From positions 7,758,501-7,822,500 of the forward strand of contig JAHQIY010000004.1 of the NCBI GenBank assembly GCA_019054805.1: a DNA stretch of 64,000 nt, read 5' to 3'. The position numbers and the translations under genes are program-made. Numbering within the stretch: the first letter of the stretch is position 1; every line of letters starts with the position of its first letter. The notes under the pieces are model-generated. The model worked only from the letters and a program-made list of their open reading frames with translations, did not search any database and was not told the origin of the DNA. Source of the stretch: Brachionus manjavacas. Lineage: Eukaryota > Rotifera > Eurotatoria > Ploima > Brachionidae. Shown here piece by piece: positions 25,001-38,000 of the stretch.

Positions 25001-28000
25001 AATTTTACATTTGAATAGTAAAAGCGAATATTTTCTTTATTCAATGCCAAATAAGACAATTTTCAAAATATTAGCTTTAATTGGGTTTATTTACCTAAGT
25101 ATTTAAATCTATGCAAATTATTATATATGAAATTTTGTTCGCTATGAAGCGGGCTGAATTTTTTTTCCAATGCTAATCAATTTTATGCTTATTTAAAACA
25201 AACACATATTTAATTAAGAGTAATTATTAATATTAAAAAACTTGTTGTTATTTTTCTGGAAGATAATACGAATCCGCGATAAAATATTTTTTTTCTAAAG
25301 GTTCCGAACAATTCATTTTTCTATTTCTAAATCAGAGAAAAATCCTTAAATCCCAAGTATTTTGGTTTTAAAATTATTTCATGGAAAAATTAAGATTTCA
25401 GACGTTTTAAAACAGCTTTAATTAAATAACAGACTGGTTGGAAGCTCTTGATCGGTTATAATCTGATTTTAATTTTATCATCAGATTTGATTTTACATAA
25501 TATAGCTACTTAAAACTTTTTTTACTGTATCTTACTAATAAAAAGTGTAAAAGCTTATTTTTTAAATAAAAATAAAGAATCAATTTAATCCTTATTATTT
25601 TTTGATTTATAATGATATTTTTTTCTCATTTTTCAACTCAACTAAATGCAATTTTGTTCCTTAAAACAATTTGGTTCACATCTCAAACAAAAATTCCTTA
25701 AGCGAGCGTAATGCAGCTAATCAAGGTTCAAGCTTTTTTACAGCAAAGAAATTTTTGGCTTCTTAAAGTTGAGAAATATATTTTTTAGCATTATATACAA
25801 TCTAAAAGAATTAAAACAATATAACAAATTTAGATTTTTCAGATCGTAAGTGCTAAAAGGTATCATTTCACTCTCATTTCTGATGAGATGTATTTTTAGT
25901 ATTAAGGTTGATACCTTTTTTATAGAAGACTTTTTTTTAATGTACTTAAAAATTTTAAGAATTTTTAGGTATTTTTTTCTCTTAAGAAAAGAAGTTTGAT
26001 TAAATTTTCGAGACATTTGATTTATTGAAAATTTACCTCTTATTGTCTATCATTAGTCTATCTGTATCTGTTTATTCGAATTTCTTTTGCAGAAATTTTA
26101 AAGAAATTTTCGGTTTCAAGTTTTTGTTTAACATTTAAGATAGAGTTTCAAGTTTTATATTTTCGTTTACCAAATCGTTTTAATAAAAATTGTTTAAAGT
26201 TATTTAATGCTCATCATATCTGAATAGATTTCATTTTTTTCATTTTTAAGATTCCATCAATTGATAAATTTCGTGTGCTACAAATATTTAGCAAAATTGA
26301 AAGATTAATATTGAAAAATTAATAACAATTTAAAGAAATTATCTGCTAAAATTTTATTTAAATAGATAGATAGAAATATAATTATGTAAATGAGCCGATA
26401 ATTTTTAATATTCGAAAGCGATCAAAATTTTTCGTTTTTGACATTGACAATTGAGTTTGCTTAAGCTTAAAACTTTTGTTTTTTTTTCAATCATTTTTGA
26501 AATTTGTTTTCAGTTTTTTTAAATCATCAGTCTTGTTTCTGTTTTTCAGCACTCTTTAAAGGTATTAAAAGAAAATTGTTTTAAATGCCTTAAATCAATT
26601 ATTTATTAAATATTTTGATTTTAGGAAATAAATTTAGTTAATTGGTATGTACCTTATTTGACGGTAGACCCAAAAGTGTGGTCGGTTGAGCCACAAATAA
26701 ATGATTTAATTTAATAGTAGTTTAAAGATTTCCGATAGCTTATTTTGAGTTAATTATCGATTTTGATCATATTCTTCATTATGAATGTATAGATAACTCG
26801 GTATATTTTTTGTCAACTAGATTTTTAACTAAATTTTAACCAAAGATTAAACAATTTCGGCTTAAAAACTCTATTGGTAATTTGATTTTATGGGGTTGGA
26901 AAGTTTTTCATTCAAAATTAATTCAGCATGTAAATCAAAAAAAATCCATAATAAGTAAAAAATTATTAATTTTCATTTAACCTTGCCTAAGGGATCTAAA
27001 CTGTTTGATAAAATCGATTATTTGTTATTTATCTCTGAGTGAAAATCGGTTTTAAAATAATTCTTTGATAGAAATTCTCACACTTACAGATAACAACCAC
27101 ATGTATAATTTTGTATTCATTTATAGCAAAAAAATAAAGGAAATTAAATATTTTACAGCTATTTTTTGTTTATATTTCGACTTAATTATTTCTAAAAAAA
27201 TTTTCCAAAAAGTGTATACTGCATTGTGAAATAAATAATTACTAGAATACATTTCAACTTGCCTTCGATTGAAGCATATAACTCTCTGAATTTTTTCTGA
27301 TTAGAAAAATAAATAAAAAAAATATTAAAAAATTTCAATTAAAAATATATTTATTTCACATGCAAATTTTGATTTTATAAAAAGGAAAAAATTTCAGTTA
27401 TGACAACAATTTTATTTAACTAACTATGATTCTTGTACATTAAATTCATTTGAGTAAAAGATAATTTTAATTTCAAATTTCTCGATTTATTAACATCAGC
27501 AGTTTTAAATTTCATTATATGCCACTCATTGCCAAGATTCATCCTTCTAAGTCAACAAAAGTTTGACGAATATTAAATTTTTTCTTGTAGATAGGTTATA
27601 AAATAAATCTTAAACGAATAAATCATTATTTAAGGTTGATAATTGTACTAAAAAAATCAAAAACTGTATTCTCTTACTATACAAAATGACAATGCAATCA
27701 AGTAAAATATTGAAAACAAGTTTAACTTTTTGATTTTTTTAAATGAGTAACTGTCACTGAAATTTATTGAATTTTTAATTAATTTAGTTAGCGAAGCATA
27801 CATTTTATAAAAGAGAAGACTATCCGAATGACGACTTTTTTTACATTTTTTTTCACAAGAGATAAACAGTATTTTTTGTTTCATTCAATAATTTCGGGAA
27901 TAGTAATGAAAAACCAGGGAAATCAAAAATTCAAAACATTAATTAAACATAATTTCATTTATATATTATGTTTCTCATCTAGAGCTTGAAGTTAAATTTT

Positions 28001-28748
28001 ATTTTGAAAATAAAGTTGGTCCGTTCTGAGGCTTGATTAAAAATATAACATAAACGCCCTTTTCTCTAACACATCTAATTGTTCATATTTTCTCTAGAAA
28101 ATTGTAAGATTTTTCAAGTTTTAACATAAGGTAATCTACATATTTTGGTTAACCCTGTTCGATTAAGATTGATTTACTGATCTTTATAGCAACATATCTA
28201 AAAATCATTCGGAAACAATTATTCATTAGTCAGAGCCTGGATAATTTAAATGGATTATGGAATAGGCTCAATATTTGCTAAAAACTATTTATTTGATTTA
28301 TTAAATTGGGCTCAATTTTAAATTATTTACGAAATGATGATTTTTCAAGTCAAATTTTTATATAATTAAAAATTTTAATTATTTTAAAATATTGAATCTT
28401 GATTTAATGCATAATATTGCAAGTAGAAATTTAATGTCTAAAATAAAAGATTTATTCCCGAAAATCTATCAATTCCATTAGGCACACAAATGTCAATTCA
28501 ATTTTTTTTTTGCGATAAATTACTAATAGAAAATGAATTGAATGTTCAAAAAAGGTGAAATGACAAAAATGTAACAAGATATAGCATTAAAAATTTATTG
28601 ATTTTGTTTTTATTCTGTCAAATAATAATCATTAAGAAAATCTTAAATATTATTTTTTTATTTTTTGTCTATTTAAGTCGATTAGAAATTATTTTTAAAA
28701 TGCAAGCAAATAGTTCAACAAGGATTTTTTTTTAGAACCACAATAAAA
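22062..28748. other. 6.7-kb gene desert between CKAP5 and the first KChIP exon
   Basis: CKAP5 and KChIP are transcribed away from this interval, so both promoters should lie in it. Short ORFs (22524-22709, 25738-26016, 27657-27884) have noise composition and no domains. The only clear structure is the hairpin at 24228-24268. Confidence 0.5.
24228..24268. repeat. Perfect 15-bp inverted repeat (hairpin)
   Basis: Arms AGTTTGTGTAAAGAT and its exact complement flank an 11-base A/T loop. It has no U-run typical of a terminator and no neighbouring gene. It may be a cruciform-prone relic of a mobile element. Confidence 0.85.
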
Positions 28749-29031
28749 ATGATACATTCGTCACAGGCAAGTAATGTCAGAACTAATTATCACAAGTCTC
28801 ATTCATCAAACTATTCAAGAAGATCTACAGTTAATTCTGTACATCGACCAAACCAAGGAACAAGGGGAAATTCGATCAATTCATCTCTACTGGATGCAAA
28901 TGCTTTATACGATGAACAAAACAGACCAGAAAAAAATGGCGAAAAAAAATCTTGCTTTAGTTATGTAGGACTAAAACGTCAAATAACCAACTCGATCTTT
29001 AATGCATTGAGAAACATCAATCCACCCGAAG
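28749..29031 (+). CDS. KChIP alternative first exon 1 (94-aa N-terminus)
   Basis: Ser/Asn/Arg-rich start followed by [14 protein letters not shown] and [12 protein letters not shown], ending GAAG|GTAAAA in phase 1. A basic/Cys stretch followed by a short helix just before the EF-hand core resembles the longer vertebrate KChIP2/KChIP3 N-termini, in which Cys are palmitoylated. This is inference; no acceptor precedes the ATG, so it is read as a first exon. Confidence 0.7.
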
Positions 29032-32000
29032 GTAAAATAGTATTTTTTTATTAAAATGTCGCATTCTTTTTGATGAATATTAATTTTTGAATTGTATAAA
29101 AATTTATTTAATTTTGATAATTATAATGCAAGTAGGTTTTAATTTTTAAGCTAAAATTACATTTTAGGTTTTTTTGCAGTTTTTTTCAATTAAAGGCTAA
29201 AATTGAATTAAGTTTTGCTTTTGTTGTTTAAATTTATTTCAACAAAAAAAATCGGAAGTCTTCAATTTTGCTGAAAACAAAAATAAGAATTATTAAATTA
29301 GGCGAAAAGCATTACTTTTAAACTTTATAAAAATCATAAAAAAAACTAGTTTATCTAGGTAAATTTTGCAAATCACAAAACTACATTTTTGGTCTTATTT
29401 AAAATAAACAAAAAAAAAGCTTATAAAATCTTTGATTTTTTGATGCATAAAGCAGAAACGAAAATTGAATTTAAAAGTGTTTTTCAAGTGTTTGAACTAA
29501 ATAAATCTCAATTTCCGTGCCGTATTTTTGGCCTTTGTTTTATCACTTAGTATATGCAGCCTAATTTTTTTCTGTTGTTTGTTCCGCTTTTTATTATTAA
29601 TAAAATCTTTGAGGAAAAATATTTTTTTGGATGGCTCTGAAAGTTCCACAAATTAAAAACTTGTCTTTTCATTTAACAGGCTTTTTGGATTTATGGTTCA
29701 TTAAAAATTGCTCTTTAATTTTTTTAATTTTGAAATTTAATTTTAAAAGAAAAAAAATTTCACAATATAATACTAATCTAAAAATCAGATTTATTTTTAA
29801 TTTCCTCAATTTCAAAATAATTAAATTTTTTATAAAATTTAAGTTATGTAAAAATTGACAATTCAGGTAAAATGTTAAGCTAATTGAACAATCAAGAATA
29901 GTTAATAATCTTGGTTTGTGAAAAAATTAATATACATTTATTTGTTTGTAATTAATAAATTTTACCAAATTTTACTTTTGAAATATTTTGGTGTAAATGA
30001 TCAACTCGATTCAGTAGCCTCTGTGTCAGATCGAATCTGTTGCTAAGAAAGGTACTTGAAAAAGAAATGAGCGCCTCCCCATTATCCACTAGGATAGAAA
30101 AGAGAAAACTATTAATCAATAAATTCTACCAAATTTTACTTTTAAAATATTTACTTGTCCAGCATTATTTTTTAAGAAAAAATTTTTTCATCTTTTATTC
30201 TAACTAAAATAACAAAAAATTACGATAATTTTTTGGCAATTATTGTAAATTCTCGATTTTTCATTTTTAAACTTTAATGGTTTTTCCTTAAATATCATAA
30301 AATCTGGTTTAATCTTTATTTTGAATCACCAATGTAAATTTCTATCTTAAAACTCCTAAATTTTGATTTTTTTTGATTTATAAGAAAATGGAATGTCTGA
30401 AATTCTCAGTCGAATTCTTAGAATATATCAAATTTAAATTATTTAGCTCGAAAAAAACCTTATTTGTGTAAGTTTAAATTAAATTAAAAAAAAGAGTGTT
30501 TTGTTCTCAATTACTTAAAAGTAATAACCGAAAACAAATATTTGATTTTGAAACCAAGTAAAATCTTTGACTTAATCAATTTCGCATTTCTGTATTGTAA
30601 ATTGCTAGTCTGTAGGGAAAACGAAAACATATTGTTCTTAATAGAAAAATAATTAAAAGTTAAATTTGTTGAATGTTTTAGTCATTTAAAAAAATAAGGA
30701 AATTTTTGCATTAGAAAAAATCAAAAAAAAACTGTTTTACACTGAAGTTGGTTCAATCGAAAAATTAAATCAAATAAATTATTTTTTTACACTGATCTTT
30801 TTAAATTGTTTTTAATCTTTTAAGAAAATTGTCTTTCTTTTGTTTCTATTCAACTTCAGCATATAAGAACTTATATTTAAAAATTTTTCCAAAAGAAAAA
30901 TAAGTAAAGTTGAGTAATTCTTAGATGATATTTAGTAAACGTTGATAATTTAAAGTGTTTGTTTAACTCAAACAATTAATGTCACTTAAGCATTTTCCTT
31001 TATTTTAAAGAAAATCGACATTATTTCTTATTTAAAGTATATTGCATGGCCTTGATTATTATTTATTTAGAGGTCTATTATTATTAATATTATTTATTTA
31101 GGTTTTGTTAAAAGCATGTTAAAACCTATAAAACTCTTGTTAGTTTCATCCACTTTTTTGCCTGATGATCATGAGAAGTGTTATTAAAAAAATAGGAACA
31201 TGATTTACAGAATATTATTTTATTCTACATAACCTATAAATATTTCCTTATCCAAGCTGAAAATCTAATCTTTAGCTGCGAAAATTGGATTTTTGTACGT
31301 TGCCAAAATCAAATGTGCTTCTAATTAAAAACCACAATAAGCAAAAAGTTTTAAATTCTTGCGATTTTTGTTTTTAAAGTAAATAAAACTGATCATTATT
31401 TATGTGCCATTGATGCAATGATTTATCTTAAGAATTGATTAAAAATTGTAAACCTTTGATGAAATCAGGTCTAATTTGGTTTACAAAGTTGGATCGAATT
31501 AGCTCGATATTTTTCTGTTTTTTTTTCTATTTTGTTTTTTTAAAAATGGCGAATGAAGTCTAATTAGCTTAGATTAAATGCTCTTTGATACTTTGTTTAT
31601 GAATCAAAAAGAATGGCAAAACTTTTGGATCAATTGAAGTCGATATTTGCAATGAATGGTAATTAAAAATATTAAATTTTTCCATTTAACTTATTAGTTT
31701 TTTTTGATTGCTGATTATTTATTAAATTTAATTATAAAATTTAGTCAAAGAAAAGTCAAAAAGTCGATTGAATTGAAAAAAAGGCTAAAATAATTTAATC
31801 ATCTGCTAGAATTCAAATAAACTAAATCTTAATAATAAATTTATTCTCAAGGAATTTTCTGAAAACTTAATCGTTTTTGTAAATTTTAATTTTGAAATGG
31901 GCACCGCATTAACTACTATTAATTCAAATATTGTTTCACAGAAAGGTATATTTTAGATATTTTTTCAATCTGATATTTGGTTTTAAGTGTGTTCTGGTAA

Positions 32001-35000
32001 TGAATGCACGATTCCTTTGCTTTTTGCATGTTTTTGATGTAAAACCCTAGTAAGGTCATGTAAGTAATTAGCATCTTAGTTTAACTAGATATTTATAAGT
32101 TCTGTAAATTATTTACATAAAAAATATAACTATTTTTAAACATTTAGCTGCTTTAAGCTCAACAGCCTTATCCTGCATCGAACAAGTTTCGTTTAGATGA
32201 TTGAAATTCTTTTGAAATAGTTAATTTTTGAAATTTTTTAAATATTTTATCTATAAAGACTGCATACTTTTCAGCAAATTTTGAGAAAAACAAAATTCAT
32301 TTTGGTTATTATAAGTTCATAACCTGGAACCAAAACATAGTAATAATGATTTGAAATCACTTGCTTACACTCTTATCAAATTTAAATTTTTTCTCTTTTC
32401 TATTTCAATATCACAAAACGAAATTGTGTTTTATTGATAACATCGTCCGGAAATCGATTAAAACTTTTCTTGATTATTAACAAATTCTTATTTTAAATAT
32501 CACAAAGATCAGTAATTTACTTATCTAAATATTTTTGAAAATGATTTTAAGAGTTTTAGCTAAATAAGGAAAAAATGACGCCAATGTCTTTAGGGTTTTA
32601 ATTAAATTTAAACAAGTCTTCTGACGAATTTCAGTTTTCAGCTCTAAGTAAAAATTAAGTAGATTTCGAAGACATTAAAATTGTGGTTAATTAGCTCGAA
32701 TCATCGAGGAATTTTTCCAATACATTGAATTTTGATAGAATATGACTATTGCTTAACAAATTATTTTTTTTAAAGTCTGTTAGTATTCCCATATTTAATT
32801 TGACTTATTTTAATAATGAAAATTTTATTATTTGCTAGAGGGGAAAATAATCTTCATTAAATTTGCTTTTGGTTAGAAAAAATGGGCGCAAAGGAAAGAA
32901 AATTCTCAAGAACAATTATTGTCATTTTCCATAGCAAAGACATTTAAGCTAGCATTTTTATCCAAAATTAAGCTAGTAAAAAATTGCTAAACACAATCTT
33001 ACACAATCTAAATAACATTTGACACCCAAAATTAATTTTTTTTCTTAAGAAATTTTATATCTGCAAACAATTTGGAGGAAAGTAGGAATCACGTCGGTTT
33101 CTGAATCAAATTTCTTAGAATTTATCCTTCTAATCACTAAATGGATTAAAAATTCTCATTATCGTTATCAGTGCTAGAGAATCGATGCAATGATTTTTAT
33201 GAACAAGATCCATGTTAACTTTATCTTTTATTATTTTACTAAAAATTATTCAAATATTCGATTTTCTATGAACCTATTCAATTAAAAACTATTTTTAATA
33301 GTTTGCTTACGAAATATGAGAATAAATGTGAGTGCTTAAGATGCCAAAATAATCTTTATAAGCATGATTTAGATTTTAAGAGAAAAAAACCTGATTAAGT
33401 CAATTGGATTTTTATCTCAAGGCATTTTATTAAACTATCTGGTTTAATAGATTTAAGCAAAGGAATGCAGATATTTCGACATATTTTGTTTTAAGAATCA
33501 CAGTTATTGTTTCGTAATAATCAAAAGGAAATTTCATTCATGGTGATATTAGATTAGGTTTCGTCTTTGATAATAAATCACGAACAATTTTTTTTTAAAT
33601 TAATTCCTATTAAATACAAATATTTAGCCTCCTAAAAAAAATGCGTATATTAATTTTTAAATTAAAGCTCTGGAAATTTAATAATTTTTCAAAGCTTTTT
33701 AAATCTCATTTTTAATTTTAAAGCTAAATATTCAATGAATTGCTGAGTTACAAATAATTTTTTTATTGTTTAAAACAATTTAGCCAATTTTTCAAAGTAC
33801 ATATTTGACGAAAAACCGAAACTATTAAATAAAATATCTGGTTTACATATATTTTATATTAACATTTTCAAAATTTAGTTATTTTAGCTAAAATTTCAAA
33901 ATTCTTACACAACCAAACTTAACAAAAACTATATTTAAAAATGGAATCAACCAGTTCTTCAAAAAAAGGTTTGTTTAAGTGTGGTTTCTTAATTAAAATT
34001 TATATGAATTCGCAACTGAAGCGTCTTTTTTTAAAATAAATATCGAAATTTTAAATTTTAATTTTAATTTTTTAACCATTCAATTGAAAATGTACCAAAG
34101 AGCTAATGATTTTGTCTATCGATTTAAATCAAGTATTTATTAATTTTCTACTTGTCATCTCTCTCTCTCTCTCTCAATAATTTTAAAAATATGCTTACAT
34201 TTTTATTTTTGTTAATATATAATTTATTAGATGTATTTTAAAAGTTTACCGAGATGCATGCTAGTCTAGATAATTTTAATTTCAGTAAAACTGAGGAACA
34301 AACGCGTTAAATTTTTTTAAATTTTATTTAAATATGACACTCATTTGAAATCAATAATAATTAGTAGCAAAATTTTGAATTTAAATAGATAATTTCGCGT
34401 CAATTTGATTAAATAAAATTTGAAATATGTACTTTTTTTTATTTAAAAAAAGTGAAACAAACAATTAATTTTTAAAGTTCAATTTAAAACAAAGATTTTT
34501 TTTAAAGAAATAAATAATTAGAATTTAAAAGAATAATTTTGAAAAATAAAATTTAAACTCAAGTTTATCGATCCGATTTAGGACACTATATGAGAGAGGA
34601 AATCTAATTTTGCTTTATGATTAACTGGTATTTAATTTTTAATCTACCTAAATTCATTTTCTTAAAATAAATTGGTTTAATATTGGTTATTTTTATTTGG
34701 AAAAATTATTCTTTTTATTTAATTCAAAATTGACATATTCATTCTTTTAAATCAAAAATATTGATTTTTTTTATAAATGCTTCCAAAATGGATAAAGTCT
34801 AAAGCAATTTTGTTTTTAATCTATTTGAAATTAATTTATTAGTTAAATAGAAGCATTATGAAAAAATGCAGCTATGTTTTCAAATTTAATCAATCATTAC
34901 GAAATTTCATGATAAAAAAAATGATTAGGATTACACTTTTTGTGTAATTAAAATTCTTCTATATCATCGTATGCAAAATCTTATTTTAATCTGTAAATTT

Positions 35001-38000
35001 TTTTTGCTGTTTTATTTCCATTAGTTTTTGTAAATTTATTTTTAATCATGATCTATAGAAAGCATAACTTGATTTTTATAGAAAAATATTTTATGACATA
35101 AAATAAAAATTTTCATTGATAAATTATTAATTTTTGCATGACGCAAAATAAATGGAATTTTTTTGCAAACAAAAAAATATTTATGAATTTATTTGGCGGT
35201 AGTTTGGAGAATTTTAACAGAGCGAAGAATTTTTTCTTTTCTCGGCCAAAAACTTAAAGCGCATTTTAATTTTTTCAAACTGTAAAATTTAAAAGATTTT
35301 TAGTAATAAAATATAAAATATAAAAACTCTCTTAAGAAATTTTTTTCTTCGAAAAAAAATTTTAAAAAAATGCTTGTTCTATTAAAGATATTACAAACTA
35401 AATAAAGCATTAATTTGAGAAAGGTTTTCCTTAGGCTTAAGAGATAGGTATTCAAAGATTTTTAGTAAATTGACACTATATCACGATCTTGTTTTGTTTT
35501 ATTGATTCAAAAAGTAATTAATTCTTAGAGGAAACTGTATCCTGGAGCGCACCACGAAAATATCATAGATCAAGAAAAATTTGATAAAAAAATCTTACTT
35601 TGCTAGAACGCTTAATTGATACTCGTTTAAACCAAAAAGGAAATTTTCTTCTAACTAGAAAATTATTTTTTTGTAAAAGGATCTGAACGTTTGGTTTATG
35701 AAACTTTGAAAGTTTGAATTTCTTTTTCAACAGAAGAATAATAAAAACTAAGTTTCGTATGCAATTTATGGCAAGCGAATCTCTTGATAACTTTTTTATT
35801 TAGACATGGTAATTTCTTATTTCCTAGAATAGTTTATTACTGTAGAAAATATTCGCATAATTAAAAATGTGGATGAGAAACTTTTCCATGATAATTAAAA
35901 AATAATCTAATTTTATGATACTAATTTGATTTAAATTTTTCAGCTTACAAATTATTTTTAGAGTTTTTTTATTTTAAAAACTCTCTATTAAATTGTGCCG
36001 AAATGAGATTTTTAAATGAAGTCTAAACAATCCAACACTTTATCAAAATTAAATTCAACTTGAAAATTTAATAAACCTAATGTCTAAAAATTAAATTTAA
36101 TTAAATCAATTCAACTATTTCAGCATATAATTAATCACAAAAAGAATTTGTTGAGGACTGAGCTTAGTTAACAATTATTTTTTATTTAAGCTATTTTTTT
36201 TCCTTAAACTAGCGAAAAATAACTCAGTTTTTAAGTAATTTAAAGTCATCTTTTAGAGTGTTTGATATCGAATAATAAAAATCAATTTGACTTATCAAAA
36301 ATAAAACTCTTAGATAAAAATTGATGCAAAATAGACTTTTGTCGAAATGGAAATATTTTCCATTCCGAAGTTTGATATAGTTCAGAGTACTTTGTAAGCA
36401 TTTAGCGTTGGTTTTTCTTTCAATCAAATGTATCCTTATGCCAACAGATAATCCTTTAAGTTAAATGTTGGCAAAAGTTTCATCAGGCTGCTAAAGGATA
36501 AATATTTTGAAAGGAACAACAACATATGATAAGAATCCAATTATAAACATGCCAAAGATTTACAGAATTCCTTTTAAAAAATTTTATTAATGAAAAAATA
36601 TAATTGTTTTTCATGAGCATAGTTATTATCTAATTTTTAGTGGATTTCGATTTCAAAGTAAAAAAAAGCTCACAACAGCATTATTTTTATTTTATTTTCA
36701 AGGCAAATGCTTCAAAAATAGAGTAATTTTAAAAAAGCTTATTGTTTTTTCTAAATAGTATAAGATTATATTTGGAAAAAATAACTAATTGAAATTTATT
36801 TTTAATTTAGCATTTATTACTATTTGTTATTGGTGTCGAACCGATCTTTAATTAAGTTGAATTTTGTTGTTATCATAATTCTTGAAAGTTTATCAAATCG
36901 GGAATTAAAAAAATATAATTTCTTTTTAAATTTTAGAAGCAGAAATTTTTGAATAAAATTTAAAAAATTTAATGGCTAATTATTTAAAGATTTTGAGTAT
37001 TGAAAGCGTTTTCTCTTATTAAAGTAAAATTAATGAAGCAATCTTTTTATTTAATTGCCCTATAGACACCATCAATCATAGGTTTTGCTTGAAGCTGTTT
37101 AATAATTTTGTTGAAAATTATTTATACAAAATCGATATAACTCTAGGATTATTATTAATGCTGGATCAAATTCACGAAACTGTTTTCTAGTTGATTTAGC
37201 CTCTTATTTTGATGAATGATTTATTTCTATCCTTAATAGTAATCTGATTTATGAAAATACTGATGCTGATAGACTTTTAGTGTTTAGCAAAAAGCAAATG
37301 TGCAAAGAGTATTAGTATTTTCTACTTCATCCTCCTAATTTTAATGTAATAAAAATTTTGGCATTATCAAAATTAATTTCGCCTTTCAGAAAATTATTTA
37401 TCAAATACCATAATTTTCGGTAAACATTAAAGGCAGATATTTGAAATTCGATAGGTATAATGAAAAAAATTTTTTTTAGTTCTAGTGAAAAAATTGGCAA
37501 AAAGCATCTGTTTCTAAATTTTAGTTCAATTTAGCACTGAATTAGCTTTTTTTTTAGACTAAAGTAAACTATCTAATATTTACTCTACAGAAACGAAAAG
37601 TCGATTTTTTAATATTTTTTAATTCCTCAAGCAAACATTAATTTAGTGATGACTAAGTTCCTTTTTAGAAATTATATGAAATAATGGATAATTTATAAAT
37701 TTCACTTGATTTATTTTGTTGATGCGTTTGTTCTTCAGTTGAAAACTTAATTCGTCTTGTACAATAAAAAAAGTTTTTTTTCTCATTAAAAAGTGACTTA
37801 TCGCCATTATGGATGAAGACGACGATGTTTTAGGATACTATAGCTATGGTGAGTGTCTAGTCTTTATTATTTAATATACTACCAACAAAAAAAGAATGGA
37901 TATTAAGGTTAATGTGAAAAGCACTTGAAAAGTTGATTAAAAGTTTTATTAGAAAATAATTATTTTTATTAATCACCTATAGCATGCAAATATATTGGAA

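Noticed and set aside
25738-26016. Minus-strand 92-codon frame as a gene
   Set aside because: Composition (Lys, Asn, Ile, Phe) is what random AT-rich sequence gives; no start context, domain or splice partner.
26893-26905. MGLES frame with a possible phase-1 donor upstream of KChIP
   Set aside because: The donor (GTTTTT) is poor and the frame too short; not distinguishable from chance.
32881-32946. [10 protein letters not shown] frame as an eighth KChIP first exon
   Set aside because: The MG start looked promising but there is no in-frame phase-1 GT donor before the stop.
35772-35809. [10 protein letters not shown] frame near a GTAATT donor
   Set aside because: A stop codon comes before the donor in that frame.
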